Shown one piece after another: positions 8,589 through 18,241 of a stretch of 64,000 bases of DNA. Where the stretch lies: NCBI GenBank assembly GCA_016719885.1, contig JADJYF010000012.1:1-64000 (forward strand), read 5' to 3'. The translations under genes were made by a program, and so were the position numbers. The stretch comes from Pseudomonadota bacterium. GTDB lineage: Bacteria; Pseudomonadota; Gammaproteobacteria; Ga0077536. The notes under the pieces were generated by a model that worked only from the letters and a program-made list of their open reading frames with translations, was not told the DNA's origin and searched no databases. Each line of letters opens with the position of its first letter. Position 1 is the stretch's first letter.

Positions 8589-9671
8589 ATGCCCAACGCC
8601 GCGATTGTCGTGACCGGGGGCGCGGGCTTCATTGGCACCAATTTCGTACGACGCTTGCTGCACAGTTCCGACGCCCGCGTAGTCAACGTCGACAAACTGA
8701 CCTATGCCGGCCACCTGGCGAGCCTCGCCGACCTCGCCGACGAAGGCCGCCACCGGTTCGTCAAGGGCGACATCTGCGACGCCGCGCTGTGGCAACGGGT
8801 TTTCAATGACCATCAGCCTCGCGCGGTGATCAATTTCGCCGCCGAAAGCCATGTCGATCGCTCCATCGACGGGCCTGATGTATTCGTGCAGACCAATATC
8901 GTCGGTGTTCACACGCTGCTGCGCGAGGCGCGGGCCTACCATGCCACGCTGTCCGGTGCCCGACGGGACAGCTTTCGCGTCGTGCACGTCTCGACCGACG
9001 AAGTCTATGGCTCGCTGGGCCCGACCGAGGCGGCATTCACGGAGTCCACGCCCTATGCCCCCAACAGCCCTTATTCCGCCTCGAAGGCCGCCGCGGATCA
9101 TCTCGCGCGTGCCTATTTCCACACCTATGGCCTGCCGGTCATCACCACCAACTGTTCGAACAACTACGGCCCCTACCAGTTTCCCGAAAAGCTGGTGCCC
9201 CTGATGATCCGCAATGGCCTCCAGGGCAAGCCCCTGCCGGTGTACGGCGATGGTCTGAATGTTCGCGACTGGTTGTTCGTCGAGGACCATTGCGAAGCGC
9301 TGGTGGAAATCCTGGCGCGCGGCGTGCCCGGCGAAACCTATAACATCGGCGGCAACTCGGAGCGCACCAACCTCGAGGTCGTGACCACCATCTGCGCCCT
9401 GCTCGACGAATTCGTATCGACGTCCGCGCACTATCCCCATCACCGGCTGATCACGCATGTCCGCGACCGCCCGGGCCATGACCGACGCTATGCGATCGAC
9501 GCCGGAAAACTGCGCAGAGAACTCGACTGGTCACCGCGCTTCGGCTTCGAGCAGGGCATGCGGGCCACCGTTCGATGGTGCCTGGACAACGCGCAGTGGT
9601 GCGAGGATGTACTGCGTGACAACTACAGTGGCGACCGTCTCGGTCTCGCCGCCGCCACCCAAGGCGCGTAA
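8589..9671 (+). CDS. rmlB: dTDP-glucose 4,6-dehydratase
   Basis: 360 residues, normal length. Rossmann motif GGAGFIG at 10-16, catalytic STDEVYG at 135-141 and Tyr162-x3-Lys166 are all present, as is the NCSNNYGPYQFPEKL signature of dTDP-glucose dehydratases. It converts dTDP-glucose to dTDP-4-keto-6-deoxyglucose in dTDP-L-rhamnose synthesis. The ATG at 8589 is preferred because the Rossmann strand begins directly after it and AAAGGAA lies upstream; a longer start at 8517 adds an unlikely extension. It is first in a tight rmlB-rmlA-rmlD operon; rmlC lies about 25 kb away. Confidence 0.95.
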   Translation: MPNAAIVVTGGAGFIGTNFVRRLLHSSDARVVNVDKLTYAGHLASLADLADEGRHRFVKGDICDAALWQRVFNDHQPRAVINFAAESHVDRSIDGPDVFVQTNIVGVHTLLREARAYHATLSGARRDSFRVVHVSTDEVYGSLGPTEAAFTESTPYAPNSPYSASKAAADHLARAYFHTYGLPVITTNCSNNYGPYQFPEKLVPLMIRNGLQGKPLPVYGDGLNVRDWLFVEDHCEALVEILARGVPGETYNIGGNSERTNLEVVTTICALLDEFVSTSAHYPHHRLITHVRDRPGHDRRYAIDAGKLRRELDWSPRFGFEQGMRATVRWCLDNAQWCEDVLRDNYSGDRLGLAAATQGA

Positions 9672-9676
9672 TCACC

Positions 9677-10581
9677 ATGACCATCGACGCCTCCACTCCG
9701 ATTCGCGGCATCGTACTCGCCGGAGGCCGCGGCACACGCCTGACGCCATTGACCCTGGCGTTCAGCAAGCAGCTCCTGCCGATCTTCGACAAGCCGCTGA
9801 TCTATTACCCATTGGCAATACTGATGATGACCGGCATACGGAACATCCTGATCATCACCACGCCGTCGGACCGCGCGCTGTTCGAGCGCCTGCTGGGCGA
9901 TGGCTCGCAATGGGGATTGCTCTCGAATTCTGTGTGCAGCCGGAGCCCAACGGCCTGGCCGAAGCCTTCATCCTCGGCGAGCAGTTCTTGGCGGGTGGAC
10001 CGAGTTGCCTGGTGCTGGGTGACAACATCTTTCATGGCCATGGACTACCGGCAACGCTCGCGTCAGCCGCCAGGAACAACCGTGGCGCCACCATCTTTGG
10101 CTACCAGGTGCGGGATCCGGAGCGCTATGGCGTGGTCGAGTTCGGTCCCGACCGGCGCGTGGTGAGCATCGAGGAAAAGCCGCGCGTGCCAAAATCCAAT
10201 TTCGCGGTGCCGGGCATTTATTTCTACGATGGTCGCGCGCCCGAATTTGCCCGCGCCATGAAGCCTTCGGCGCGCGGCGAGCTGGAAATCACCGACCTCA
10301 ACATGCGCTACCTGGCCGAAGGCAGCTTGACGGTCGAACTGTTGGGCCGCGGTGTCGCGTGGCTCGATACCGGCACGCCGGCCTCGCTGGCGCAGGCCTC
10401 GTCATTTATCGAGACCATCGAATTCCGCCAAGGTCTGAAGGTGTGCTGTCCGGAAGAGATTGCGCACAGCAATCGCTGGATAGATGACGCCGCACTGCTG
10501 CAGTTGGCCAGGCGGCTTGGCGACTGCAGTTACGCCGACTATCTGCGCGAACTGGTCGTGCCCCGTCATGGCGGGGCGTAA
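9677..10581 (+). CDS. rmlA: Glucose-1-phosphate thymidylyltransferase, frameshifted
   Basis: The N-terminal frame has the nucleotidyltransferase signature IVLAGGRGTRLTPLT and ends productive homology at GSQWG; the +1-shifted frame resumes with IALEFCVQPEPNGLAEAF and runs to the normal C-terminus (VAWLDTGTPASL, ending at 10581). Restoring one G in the G4 run at 9912-9915 joins them perfectly, giving about 301 residues, the usual length. The product makes dTDP-glucose from glucose-1-phosphate and dTTP. It starts 5 bp after rmlB and overlaps rmlD by 14 bp. As written the gene would be inactive, but the homopolymer context makes sequencing error likely. Confidence 0.9.
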
Positions 10582-11482
10582 ACGCCGCATCCTGCTGCTC
10601 GGCGCGCAAGGGCAGGTCGGCACGGAACTGTGCCGCTGCCTGGCACCCCTCGGTGAGTTGCTTGCGATGGATCATGGCGACACCGCGCGAGCAATCGACC
10701 TCGAGGATCACGATGCCCTGCCGTCCCTGCTCGAAGCCAGCAAGGCCGACCTCATCGTCAATGCGGCCGCCTACACCGACGTCGACCGGGCAGAACGGGA
10801 AAGCGCCCGCGCCCACAGCGTCAACGGTCGCGCGGTCGCCGTGCTCGGCGAGTGTGCGGCGCGCATGAACGTACCCGTCATCCACTACGGCACCGACTAT
10901 GTATTCGACGGCAGCGCCCGCGCGCCCTACGCCGAGGACGCGCCGACCGCGCCGCTCAATGTCTACGGGCAGTCCAAACTCGCGGGCGAAGCCGCGCTGG
11001 TGGCCGGCGACAGCGCCTGCCTGGTCCTGCGCACCAGTTGGATTTACGGACTGCGTGGGCGCAACTTCCTGCGCACGGTACTGCGCCTGGCCAGCGAACA
11101 GCCGGCGTTGCGCGTGGTGAACGACCAGCATGGCAGCCCGACCTGGGCCCGCAGTGTCGCCACCGTCACCGCGCTGCTGGTTGCCAAACTGGGCTTCAGC
11201 GCCGCGGATTATCGCGACTATCGGGGGATCTACCACCTGACCAACGCCGGTCAAACCACCTGGTACGGCTTTGCCCAGGCGGTGCTGGCGGGCGCGCCTC
11301 TGTCCGCGCCGTCCCGCCGCCCGCTGGTCACGCCGATAGTCACGGCAGATTACCCCACGCCGGCCACGCGCCCGGCCTACTCGGTACTCGACAATCGCAA
11401 GCTGGCGCGCACCTTCGAACTCGCCGCGGAACCCTGGGAGATGGCACTGGCTGCCTGCCTCGAAGACCTGGCAGCTTCGTGA
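10568..11482 (+). CDS. rmlD: dTDP-4-dehydrorhamnose reductase
   Basis: 304 residues. NAD(P)-binding GAQGQVG at 12-18, then NAAAYTDVDRAE, the catalytic YGTDYVFDG segment and YGQSKLAGE (Tyr-x3-Lys), all typical of RmlD. It performs the last reduction to dTDP-L-rhamnose. The ATG at 10568 overlaps the rmlA stop by 14 bp, which fits translational coupling; the longer in-frame start at 10484 lies inside rmlA and is rejected. It is the last gene of the rml operon in the window. Confidence 0.93.
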   Translation: MAGRKRRILLLGAQGQVGTELCRCLAPLGELLAMDHGDTARAIDLEDHDALPSLLEASKADLIVNAAAYTDVDRAERESARAHSVNGRAVAVLGECAARMNVPVIHYGTDYVFDGSARAPYAEDAPTAPLNVYGQSKLAGEAALVAGDSACLVLRTSWIYGLRGRNFLRTVLRLASEQPALRVVNDQHGSPTWARSVATVTALLVAKLGFSAADYRDYRGIYHLTNAGQTTWYGFAQAVLAGAPLSAPSRRPLVTPIVTADYPTPATRPAYSVLDNRKLARTFELAAEPWEMALAACLEDLAAS

Positions 11483-11523
11483 GTATCCCGCCGGCCATCC
11501 GCGGCGAAACTTTTGCGAAGCAG

Positions 11524-11552
11524 TTCACAATTTTTGTAAGGCATGCTACGAA
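11524..11552 (+). promoter_or_regulatory. Candidate sigma-70 promoter for the PEP-CTERM-like gene
   Basis: TTCACA (11524-11529) and TACGAA (11547-11552) are separated by 17 bp, giving a leader of about 115 nt before the ATG at 11674. The -10 match is weak. The GC-rich leader could be structured, but it does not match a riboswitch known to me. Confidence 0.3.
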
Positions 11553-11673
11553 TAGGGTGACACCCCGAGACGGGTGAGTAGGCTTCAGACTGTGGGCAGC
11601 CTCGCGGCAGACGCCCTCCCAAGAAGAATACAAACCCCGTTCATAAGCGCCCATGACTTGTGAGAGCACTGCA

Positions 11674-12393
11674 ATGACCGCACCGCTGAAGACCCAGTCC
11701 CGCTTCCTTCCCGCTGTGCTGCTCGCATGTGCGGCGGTGGCCAATACCCTGAGCCCGGCGGCCCAGGCGGCCAACGTTTCGGTGTCGAACGTGTTCGACG
11801 TCAACGGCCTGTTCGGCACAATCAATTTCTTCCCGGAGACCAACCAGTTCGTGCTGGTGCCAACCGGCGTCGAAAGCCCGTTTTTCGACGGCCAGACCAA
11901 TTTCCAGGCGCTCGCAGTCGGCCAGGTGACCACGCCGTTCTCGATAGCTTTCGATACCGTGACGGCGACTTTCACCGCCGCCTCGGGCTTCAAGATCGAT
12001 AGCATCGACCTCGTCGAAGTGGGCAAATTCGCCCGTTCCGGCAACAGCGCCCAGACCTTGGTCGGCGGTTCCCTGACCGTCAACGGCGCCGCGCCGATCA
12101 ACTTCGTGCCGTCGGAAGGCGCCAATGGTATCGGCGGTAGCCCGTTGAGCGATTGGAGCATCGGCGGCGTAGGCAACCCGGTGCACGTGCTCGTCAATTC
12201 TTCGGTGGCCAGCGTGGTGCTGTCCGACGTGCTCGGCGCCAGCGTCAACAGCACGTCGGAAGATGTCGCGGTGATTTTCAAGACGGCGGTGGTGATGACC
12301 ATCAATACGAGCGCGGTGCCGGTCCCATCGGCGGTGTGGATGCTCGGCTCCGGTCTGCTGGTGCTGGGCGCGCGGCGCAAAGCGCGCGCTTGA
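11674..12393 (+). CDS. Secreted protein with PEP-CTERM-like (VPxPSAVWMLGSG) anchor
   Basis: 239 residues. The signal peptide spans about residues 11-32 (cleavage after AQA), followed by a polar beta-rich domain without recognisable family. The C-terminus reads VPVPSAVWMLGSGLLVLG then ARRKARA: the proline motif, hydrophobic helix and basic end of the VPLPAAVWLFGSG variant of PEP-CTERM. It is predicted to be exported and processed by an exosortase. The ATG at 11674 is preferred over 11653 because it sits directly before the signal peptide with GTGAGAG upstream. It lies alone between rmlD and an epimerase and ends at a strong hairpin. Role is probably matrix- or envelope-associated (inference). 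Confidence 0.8.
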   Translation: MTAPLKTQSRFLPAVLLACAAVANTLSPAAQAANVSVSNVFDVNGLFGTINFFPETNQFVLVPTGVESPFFDGQTNFQALAVGQVTTPFSIAFDTVTATFTAASGFKIDSIDLVEVGKFARSGNSAQTLVGGSLTVNGAAPINFVPSEGANGIGGSPLSDWSIGGVGNPVHVLVNSSVASVVLSDVLGASVNSTSEDVAVIFKTAVVMTINTSAVPVPSAVWMLGSGLLVLGARRKARA

Positions 12394-12451
12394 TCGCCGC
12401 GTAGAGCCATCGCTGGGCCGGGGCGTTCCGGCGCAGCGCCAGGATCTCGAA

Positions 12452-12478
12452 ACAAGGGCCGTTCATCACGGCCCTTGT
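12452..12478. terminator. Hairpin terminator between convergent genes
   Basis: An 11-bp perfect stem, ACAAGGGCCGT / ACGGCCCTTGT, with a 5-nt loop lies between the PEP-CTERM-like gene (plus) and the epimerase gene (minus). The following GCTTT is only a short T-run, so termination strength is uncertain. Confidence 0.7.
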
Positions 12479-12488
12479 GCTTTGGAGC

Positions 12489-13419
12489 TCACGACTTCCG
12501 TGGCGCCGCCTGGCGTGCGAACCAGTCCCAGGTTTCGGCCAACCCCCGCTCGAGACCGACGCCCGGCCGCCAGTCGAAGGCGCGCATGACCTTGTCGATA
12601 TTCAACACCACGCGTTTGACATCGATGCCGCGCGCCGCCAGGTGCCGCGTGGCGATAGCGCGCCCTGTCACCCGTTCCACCAGCGCGATGAGCGCATTGA
12701 TGCTGCATCCGGTGCCGGCGCCCACGTTGAACAACTCGTAGTTCGCGGGCGGCGCGCCACGCTCCACCAGCTTGACGCACAGCGCGACGAAGTCGTCGAT
12801 ATGGAGGAAGTCCCGCGTTGTTTCACCGTCGCCCCATAGCTCGAACGGCCGCCCGTCGCGCGCGCATTGAAGCAAGGCCGGCACCACGCCGAAGTCGCCG
12901 CGGGCGGTCTGGCCCGGTCCGTAGAGATTCGACGGACGCAACACGGTAACGGCACTGCCGGTGATCGCGTGATGGGCGTGCATGAAGGCTTCGACGGCGG
13001 CCTTGCCGGCGCCGTAATTCGAAATCGGTGCCGGAGGAATGTCGATGTCCGCGGACTCGGCAAGGCAATTGCCGTAAATCGCGCCACCCGACGACATGAA
13101 GACGGTCTGCACGCGGGGATGGCTCTGCAGGAGCTCGAGCAGTCTTGCGGTGGGCAGGAGGTTGTCTTGCACTTCGCGACTCGGCTCGCGACGCGACACC
13201 GGGCGTCGTCGCGCATGCCAGATGGAACAGGTGGGTGCACTCGGCAAGCGTCGCATCCAGACCTTGAACGTCGGCGCTGGAAATTCTCCCGGCGTCCGTC
13301 GTTGAAGCCGCCACAGCGTCAGGACTTTCGATGACCCGCACCGCGTGGCCCCGCGCCAACAAGGCGCGCCGCAGGGCCGTGCCGACAAAGCCACCGCCGC
13401 CGAACAGGACTGCAATCAT
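12489..13419 (-). CDS. NAD-dependent sugar epimerase/dehydratase, frameshifted
   Basis: The N-terminal frame (MIAVLFGGGGFVGTALRRAL, then HLFHLACATTPG) holds the Rossmann fold; a second frame continues REPSREVQDNLLPTARLLE, with SSGGAIYGN, the Tyr-x3-Lys segment NYGAGKAA and LRPSNLYGPGQ to the end at 12489. The shift lies at about 13183-13195, where one surplus base within a CG-rich repeat explains the change. Corrected length is about 309 residues, normal for extended SDR UDP-sugar epimerases. The best guess is a UDP-glucose/GlcNAc 4-epimerase-like enzyme supplying a precursor for the polysaccharide; the exact substrate is unknown. Confidence 0.8.
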
Positions 13420-13743
13420 GGGCGAGATTCCGTTGGCCGAGGTTCACGGCGAGTAACGCTTGCGCGCCGCCATCGCACGAGGGCTTCGGCGCCTTGCGTC
13501 GGGGACTGTGGCTTGTTCACCGCGTTCACCTGGCTTTGTTGTCGACTCCGACACCGTAGCGCCCGGCGGGCTTGCGTCGGCACAGGCTCGATCCCCTATG
13601 CGTCATGCCGCCCTCACACGCATCGGCGACATCGAACGTGCCACAATTCCCGCGGCACCCGCCGGCGGCTATTGCGGAGCGTCAATCCACCGCTCGGCTC
13701 GCTCAACGTCATCCCGCCCCCGGGAACCCATGAGGACGGCCCG

Positions 13744-14796
13744 ATGTTCTCCATCACAAAATCCCTGCTCGCGGTGTGCGGCGTCGGCGCAGCCCTTGCG
13801 ATGCTGCTGTGGACGTCCTCGCGCCCCACCGCCGCCCCCGCGCCCGTCAACCCCACGCCCGCGGTGCAGCTGCCCACCAGCGTCAAGCTGGGCTTTGGAT
13901 ACTGGCCGACCGACATGTCGGAAAATTACCAGAGCGCGTGGTTCGAGCGCTTGCGCGAGGCCCGGGTCGAGATCCTGGCCGTGCAAATATCCGATCCTTT
14001 CGAGGACTCGGAATATGCGCGCAAGCGGCTCGAGTGGCTTGAGCAACGCAAAGGCAACGATTACGCCAGCTATCTCGGTTTCGAACCCTTCACCGATGAT
14101 CGCCACAAGGTAAAGCGCGCAGGCAATGGGAGCAAGTCCATCTTGGAGCAAGCGTGGCGCGACGCCTACGAAAAAGTCCTGGTCGCAAGTGCTGCGCGAC
14201 ACCGACCGGATTATTTGAATCCTTGTATCGAAGTGAATCTCTGGCACGACCATGCCAGCGCCGAGGAATGGCAGGCGTTTCGCGATTTCTACTCGCGCGT
14301 CTACGACCTCATCAAGGCGGCCAGCCCCGACACCAAGGTTTTCTGCTCGCTGCAAATAGACCGCGTCACCGGCCACCTGTATGGCGACAAGCGCAGCCAG
14401 TGGCAGATGTTCGACGATGCCGCCGTCGCCCTGCCCAAACAGGATCTGCTCGGCATCTCCACCTATCTCTATGGCTCGCCCGACGTTCAGCAATGGTCCG
14501 GTTTGCGCGAACGCACGCTGCCCCCTCTGTTCATCGCCGAAATCGGCTGCGTGGTCGGCGATACCGACTACCCGATGTCCGAGCAGGCCGAATTCGATCA
14601 GCAGGCATTGCTGCTGCAACTACCCGCCATGCTGCAAGGATTGACGATCGAGGGTCTGGTGTGGATTACGCTCGCCGATCTCGACCCTGACGTGGTTCGA
14701 GGCCTGCCGGACTGGTACTACCTTCTTGGAATACTCAACCATGATTTGTCGCCGAAGACGGCATGGGCGACGTGGAAGCGCCTGAAAACGGAATAG
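13744..14796 (+). CDS. Secreted or anchored GH-A-clan-like glycoside hydrolase
   Basis: 350 residues. An N-terminal hydrophobic segment (about 6-24) is followed by a Pro/Ala linker and a TIM-barrel-like domain. CIEVNLW (Glu163) and FIAEIGCV (Glu266) sit at the expected strand-4 and strand-7 positions of the acid/base and nucleophile of clan GH-A enzymes. No family could be assigned. Within an EPS locus, such an enzyme typically trims or degrades the polymer in the periplasm. The ATG at 13744 is the one directly before the membrane/signal segment; the frame stays open upstream but without coding character. The preceding 13420-13743 is intergenic with nothing recognised. Confidence 0.6.
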   Translation: MFSITKSLLAVCGVGAALAMLLWTSSRPTAAPAPVNPTPAVQLPTSVKLGFGYWPTDMSENYQSAWFERLREARVEILAVQISDPFEDSEYARKRLEWLEQRKGNDYASYLGFEPFTDDRHKVKRAGNGSKSILEQAWRDAYEKVLVASAARHRPDYLNPCIEVNLWHDHASAEEWQAFRDFYSRVYDLIKAASPDTKVFCSLQIDRVTGHLYGDKRSQWQMFDDAAVALPKQDLLGISTYLYGSPDVQQWSGLRERTLPPLFIAEIGCVVGDTDYPMSEQAEFDQQALLLQLPAMLQGLTIEGLVWITLADLDPDVVRGLPDWYYLLGILNHDLSPKTAWATWKRLKTE

Positions 14797-14800
14797 CGTT

Positions 14801-15916
14801 TCACAGTCGCGCAGCCGCATTGCGCCACACCTCGGCGATCGTGTGCAGAATGGCATTGTCGCCCCGCTCCGCTGGCGCCATCACGGCCTGCTCGCGTGTC
14901 GAGCACCATTGCAGCGCGGCATCGAGCCGTCCCGCGCCGAGATCGGCGGACGTGATCTCAAAGCCCAGGTCGCGTGCCAGCAGACTGTCGCGCAGCGCGG
15001 GAAATTCGCGGAACTGGTGACGATGGGGAAAGACGACAGGCTTGCCGAGGGCCAGACATTCCGACACCAGGCCATAGCCGAGTTTGCCCAGCACGGCGCT
15101 CGCGCCGGCCACCACGTCGCCATGGCTGATCTGGGGCGACAGGGAAATCTGCCGGTAATTTGACCCGGCGCCGGGCAGCGCATAGAGCCCGATAAATGAC
15201 CATTGCGGATAGGTGTCGAGCGCGGACCACTGGCACGCACGCAAGCCGGAGGCGCCGAAATAGACCAGGCACCAGGGGCGACTGGCATCGAGGTTCAGCA
15301 CCTGCGCCACTTCGTGGCGGGCACGAACGGGGTCCGTGCCCAGCAGCAGGCCGACGTCCCGCACCCGCGCGCAGGGTTGTTCGTCGATATGAGGATATAG
15401 ACGCAGATAGACATCGGCGCGCGCGTAGTCGGCGCGAATGCTGTCCAGGTGCGCAGCGAACCACGGCGCCTGGTCGAGGTAGTCGGCGTAGATCTCGGCC
15501 CAGGTGAAATTGGAGATGCCGACAGCCGGTACGCCAGCAGCCCGTGCAATCGCGAACGCCAGGGGCGGAATGTCGGCGATGACGACATCGATGGCCAAGG
15601 CCCGCAAGCGCGCCGCGTAGTGCTCTAGCAACGCTGCGCGCTGTTCATTGATCTCGCTGTAGCGCGCGAGGGTCGCCGCGACATCGATGTCGGCGGCGTC
15701 GCGCTGCACGCACCCGCAATCGATTTCACAGCGCTCGATGCCGAACGGCGCGGTCAGCGTGCGCGCAAAAAACGCCGGCTCGATGGTCGTGAACAGCGTG
15801 ACCGTCGTGCCGGCGGGGAATTGATTGATGAGGCGCGCACTGCGCGCGGCATGCCCATGACCATGGCCGGTGATGAAATAGGCGATGCGCGCTGGAAACG
15901 CCGGGCGCGGCGGCAC
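14801..15916 (-). CDS. GT-B glycosyltransferase (MurG/GT28-like)
   Basis: About 371 residues starting at GTG 15916, which lies 5 bp after the stop of the upstream radical SAM gene; there is no ATG at the family-like N-terminus ARIAYFITGHGHGHAARSA, whose GHGHAAR resembles the acceptor-site glycine-rich loop of MurG-like enzymes. The C-terminal domain has VAGASAVLGKLGYGLVSECLALGKPVV, the donor-sugar binding segment. It probably transfers a sugar in polysaccharide assembly. Its stop codon lies 4 bp from the convergent glycanase gene's stop. Confidence 0.7.
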   Translation of the reverse strand: MPPRPAFPARIAYFITGHGHGHAARSARLINQFPAGTTVTLFTTIEPAFFARTLTAPFGIERCEIDCGCVQRDAADIDVAATLARYSEINEQRAALLEHYAARLRALAIDVVIADIPPLAFAIARAAGVPAVGISNFTWAEIYADYLDQAPWFAAHLDSIRADYARADVYLRLYPHIDEQPCARVRDVGLLLGTDPVRARHEVAQVLNLDASRPWCLVYFGASGLRACQWSALDTYPQWSFIGLYALPGAGSNYRQISLSPQISHGDVVAGASAVLGKLGYGLVSECLALGKPVVFPHRHQFREFPALRDSLLARDLGFEITSADLGAGRLDAALQWCSTREQAVMAPAERGDNAILHTIAEVWRNAAARL

Positions 15917-15920
15917 CGCG

Positions 15921-17089
15921 CTAGACGCGTCGGCCAAGCGAGCGGTTCCCGTCGTGAAACGTTTCGCCGGCCGCGGCCAGCGCCGGTGGCAACGGCGACA
16001 GGCGCGGCGCGTCGTGCGGATGGTCGTCCGGCCCGACAAAATGACAGTGATCACACAGGCTGGCGACTGCATCGGCCACGGCCGCGTCCTGCGCGCGACC
16101 GCCGCTGCGGGCGCGCATGGCCTGGAATACCGGGCGATTCCAGAATTCTCCGACTTCGCCCATGTCCGCGACATGGCCGACATCGAAGCGCGCGGAGGTG
16201 TTGGTGCAGCACGGCGACACGCCGCCATCGGCTTCCACCATCAACTCCGAATAGAGGTAACCGCAGGTGCCCTGCCAGATTGCCTGCGCGGGACGAAACC
16301 GCGCGGCCTTGGGTACGAAACTCTCGTCGTAGATGAACGCGCGCGCGGCGGTGAACGAATCGACGCCAAGGTCCCTGGCGGCCTGCTCGAGGCGCGGCAC
16401 CTCGTGCTCGTTGTGACTGAAGACCAGCATCACCAGGTCGAGCCGCGGCGTACGAACGCCGCGTCGCCGCCGCGCGGCGACGATGTCGGCGATGTTTTTC
16501 AAAAGCAGTTCGATGCGGGCATTGCGCCGGTAACGTTCGAGAGTGGCTTGCTCGAGGCCGTCGATGCTGACGTGCAGCTTGTCGAGGCCACTGTCGACTA
16601 TCTTGTCGGCCAGGACCATCGACCTCGACGCTCAGGTTCGAGCTCACCGTGGTGGTACAGGCCGGCACGCCGGGCGTGGGCAATCAGGTCGAAGATATCC
16701 CGGTTCAGGAATGGCTCGCCCCAGTTGTGGAAGCGCGCCACCAGCACGTGCTCGCGCACCTTGTCGACCAGCGCCTTGGCGTCGGCGAGCGGAAAACGCG
16801 AAGGCTTGCGTGCAAGCTGGCCGGTACCCGTGGCGCAGAATGGACAGGCGAGATTGCACACGTTGAGGGTATCGAGATTGAGCACATAGGGTAGCGAGCG
16901 AACGGTCAGCGCCCGGGCCTTGGATTCGGCGTGCGCGAGCAGGAAGTTGCGCGCCTTCGCAAGCGTCACGACCCGCGCCGGCAGCTTGAAACGCATGGCG
17001 AGATAGACGGCGACGCTGCCCAAGGTCGGCACTTTCGCCGCCAGGGTCAGGCCACGATCCAGCCAGTGAGCGACATCCAATGCGGGCAT
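15921..17089 (-). CDS. Radical SAM/SPASM protein, frameshifted
   Basis: The first frame carries the 4Fe-4S motif C78NLAC82PFC85 and a HNWGEPFLN motif typical of radical SAM enzymes; the last frame has LDKLHVSIDGLEQATLERYR and a C-terminal SPASM-type Cys set (GTCGYLY, SPCCTN, CDHCHF). Between them, at 16615-16655, a middle frame encodes the expected TTVSSNLSVEV, so two closely spaced indels are needed to restore one protein of about 390 residues. The family binds SAM and auxiliary Fe-S clusters and modifies peptides or other substrates. It is cotranscribed with the downstream glycosyltransferase and follows a second radical SAM gene, so a matched pair may modify a common substrate (inference). 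Confidence 0.75.
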
Positions 17090-17125
17090 GGTGTGGAGGA
17101 GCTTGGTGGTCTCGGCTTTAGAGAC

Positions 17126-18241
17126 TCAGGCGCCGGACGACTCGGAGGGCGATTCTGCCTTGCGATTGCCCAGCAGCAGGCTGATGCCGGTTCGGACCTT
17201 GTCCTGCAGGGTGTTGGTCGACAGGCACGAAAACAGGCACAGGCGATCGCATTGCGTGGTTTCCTTGCGCCGCGTGCGCGCTTCCTGGCCCTGCCAGATT
17301 GCCTGTGCGGTCTGCTCCTTGATGTTGCCTATCGGTGGCCAATACCAGCACACCTCGACGTCGCCGTTGCTGCGGATGAAGAAATTGCGCAGCCCGACGC
17401 GGCACGGCATCGCGGACGCGGGCGCCTTGTCTTCGCGGAAATGACTCTCCCACAGTCTGAGCGAGGTCTCCGAGTTCATGATCGGTGCGCCACCGCGTTT
17501 CAACTCGATGAGTTCCTCCACCACCTCGCGCAGCGCCGGAAAGTTCGCCTCTTCTAGCCACAGCTCGTCGTAGGTTTCGCGCGTCCACCGATCGATAGGC
17601 TGGAAGTTGACCAGCGTGGCGCCCAGCACCTCGGGCGCCCAACGCGCCATGCGCGGCAAGTCGCGGAAATTGACCGCTGTCACGGTCGGCTTGACGATCA
17701 CGGGAAAGCTCACACCCTGACGACTCTGTTCTTCGTGCAGACGGCTCAAGGCCTGGCGCAGATGGGCCAATGAACCGGCGATACCGCGGGTGTAGTCGTG
17801 GGTCTCGTCCTTGTACGAATCGACGGAAATATTGACGTTGAAGGGGCGGGTGCGCACAAAGCGCTCGATCATCTTCGGATTGAGCGCCGAGCCGTTGGTG
17901 GTGACGCCGAAATTGATCTGTGCGTCGCTGCACCACTGCAACAGGTCGACGAAACCCTTCTTCATGAAGGGCTCGCCGCCCGAGAACTCGATATGAAAAT
18001 TGCCGATGAAATTCTTGAGACTTTCGAGCCCGGTCTTCCATTGCTCGATGGTGATCTCGTCCTTGTACTGCTCGAGACGCCAGTAATCGCAGTAGCGGCA
18101 CTTGTAATTGCAGCGCTCGTTGACGATGCCGTAGATCTTGACCGGATGGGTGATATCCAGGCCCGCCTTGATGTAAAGCTCTTCCTGGAACGCGTTCTGC
18201 GCATGCTTGAACGCCAGTTGGCTGAAGGCTCGAATTTTCAT
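17126..18241 (-). CDS. Radical SAM/SPASM domain protein
   Basis: 371 residues from MKIRAFSQ. The 4Fe-4S cluster motif C44NYKC48RYC51 and the GGEPFMKKG SAM-binding motif are intact, NISVDSY follows, and the C-terminus (PCRVGLRNFF, VCWYWPPIG, CDRLCLFSC) has the extra cysteines of a SPASM/twitch domain. It is intact, unlike the radical SAM gene 37 bp downstream. The start at 18241 is preferred to 18262 because MKIRAF follows an AGGAGG-like ribosome site. Substrate unknown; such pairs in exopolysaccharide/PEP-CTERM loci are of undefined function. Confidence 0.85.
   Translation of the reverse strand: MKIRAFSQLAFKHAQNAFQEELYIKAGLDITHPVKIYGIVNERCNYKCRYCDYWRLEQYKDEITIEQWKTGLESLKNFIGNFHIEFSGGEPFMKKGFVDLLQWCSDAQINFGVTTNGSALNPKMIERFVRTRPFNVNISVDSYKDETHDYTRGIAGSLAHLRQALSRLHEEQSRQGVSFPVIVKPTVTAVNFRDLPRMARWAPEVLGATLVNFQPIDRWTRETYDELWLEEANFPALREVVEELIELKRGGAPIMNSETSLRLWESHFREDKAPASAMPCRVGLRNFFIRSNGDVEVCWYWPPIGNIKEQTAQAIWQGQEARTRRKETTQCDRLCLFSCLSTNTLQDKVRTGISLLLGNRKAESPSESSGA

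Noticed and set aside
11555..11640. Possible riboswitch in the leader of the PEP-CTERM-like gene
   Set aside because: GC-rich and foldable, but no conserved riboswitch core (including c-di-GMP types) could be matched.
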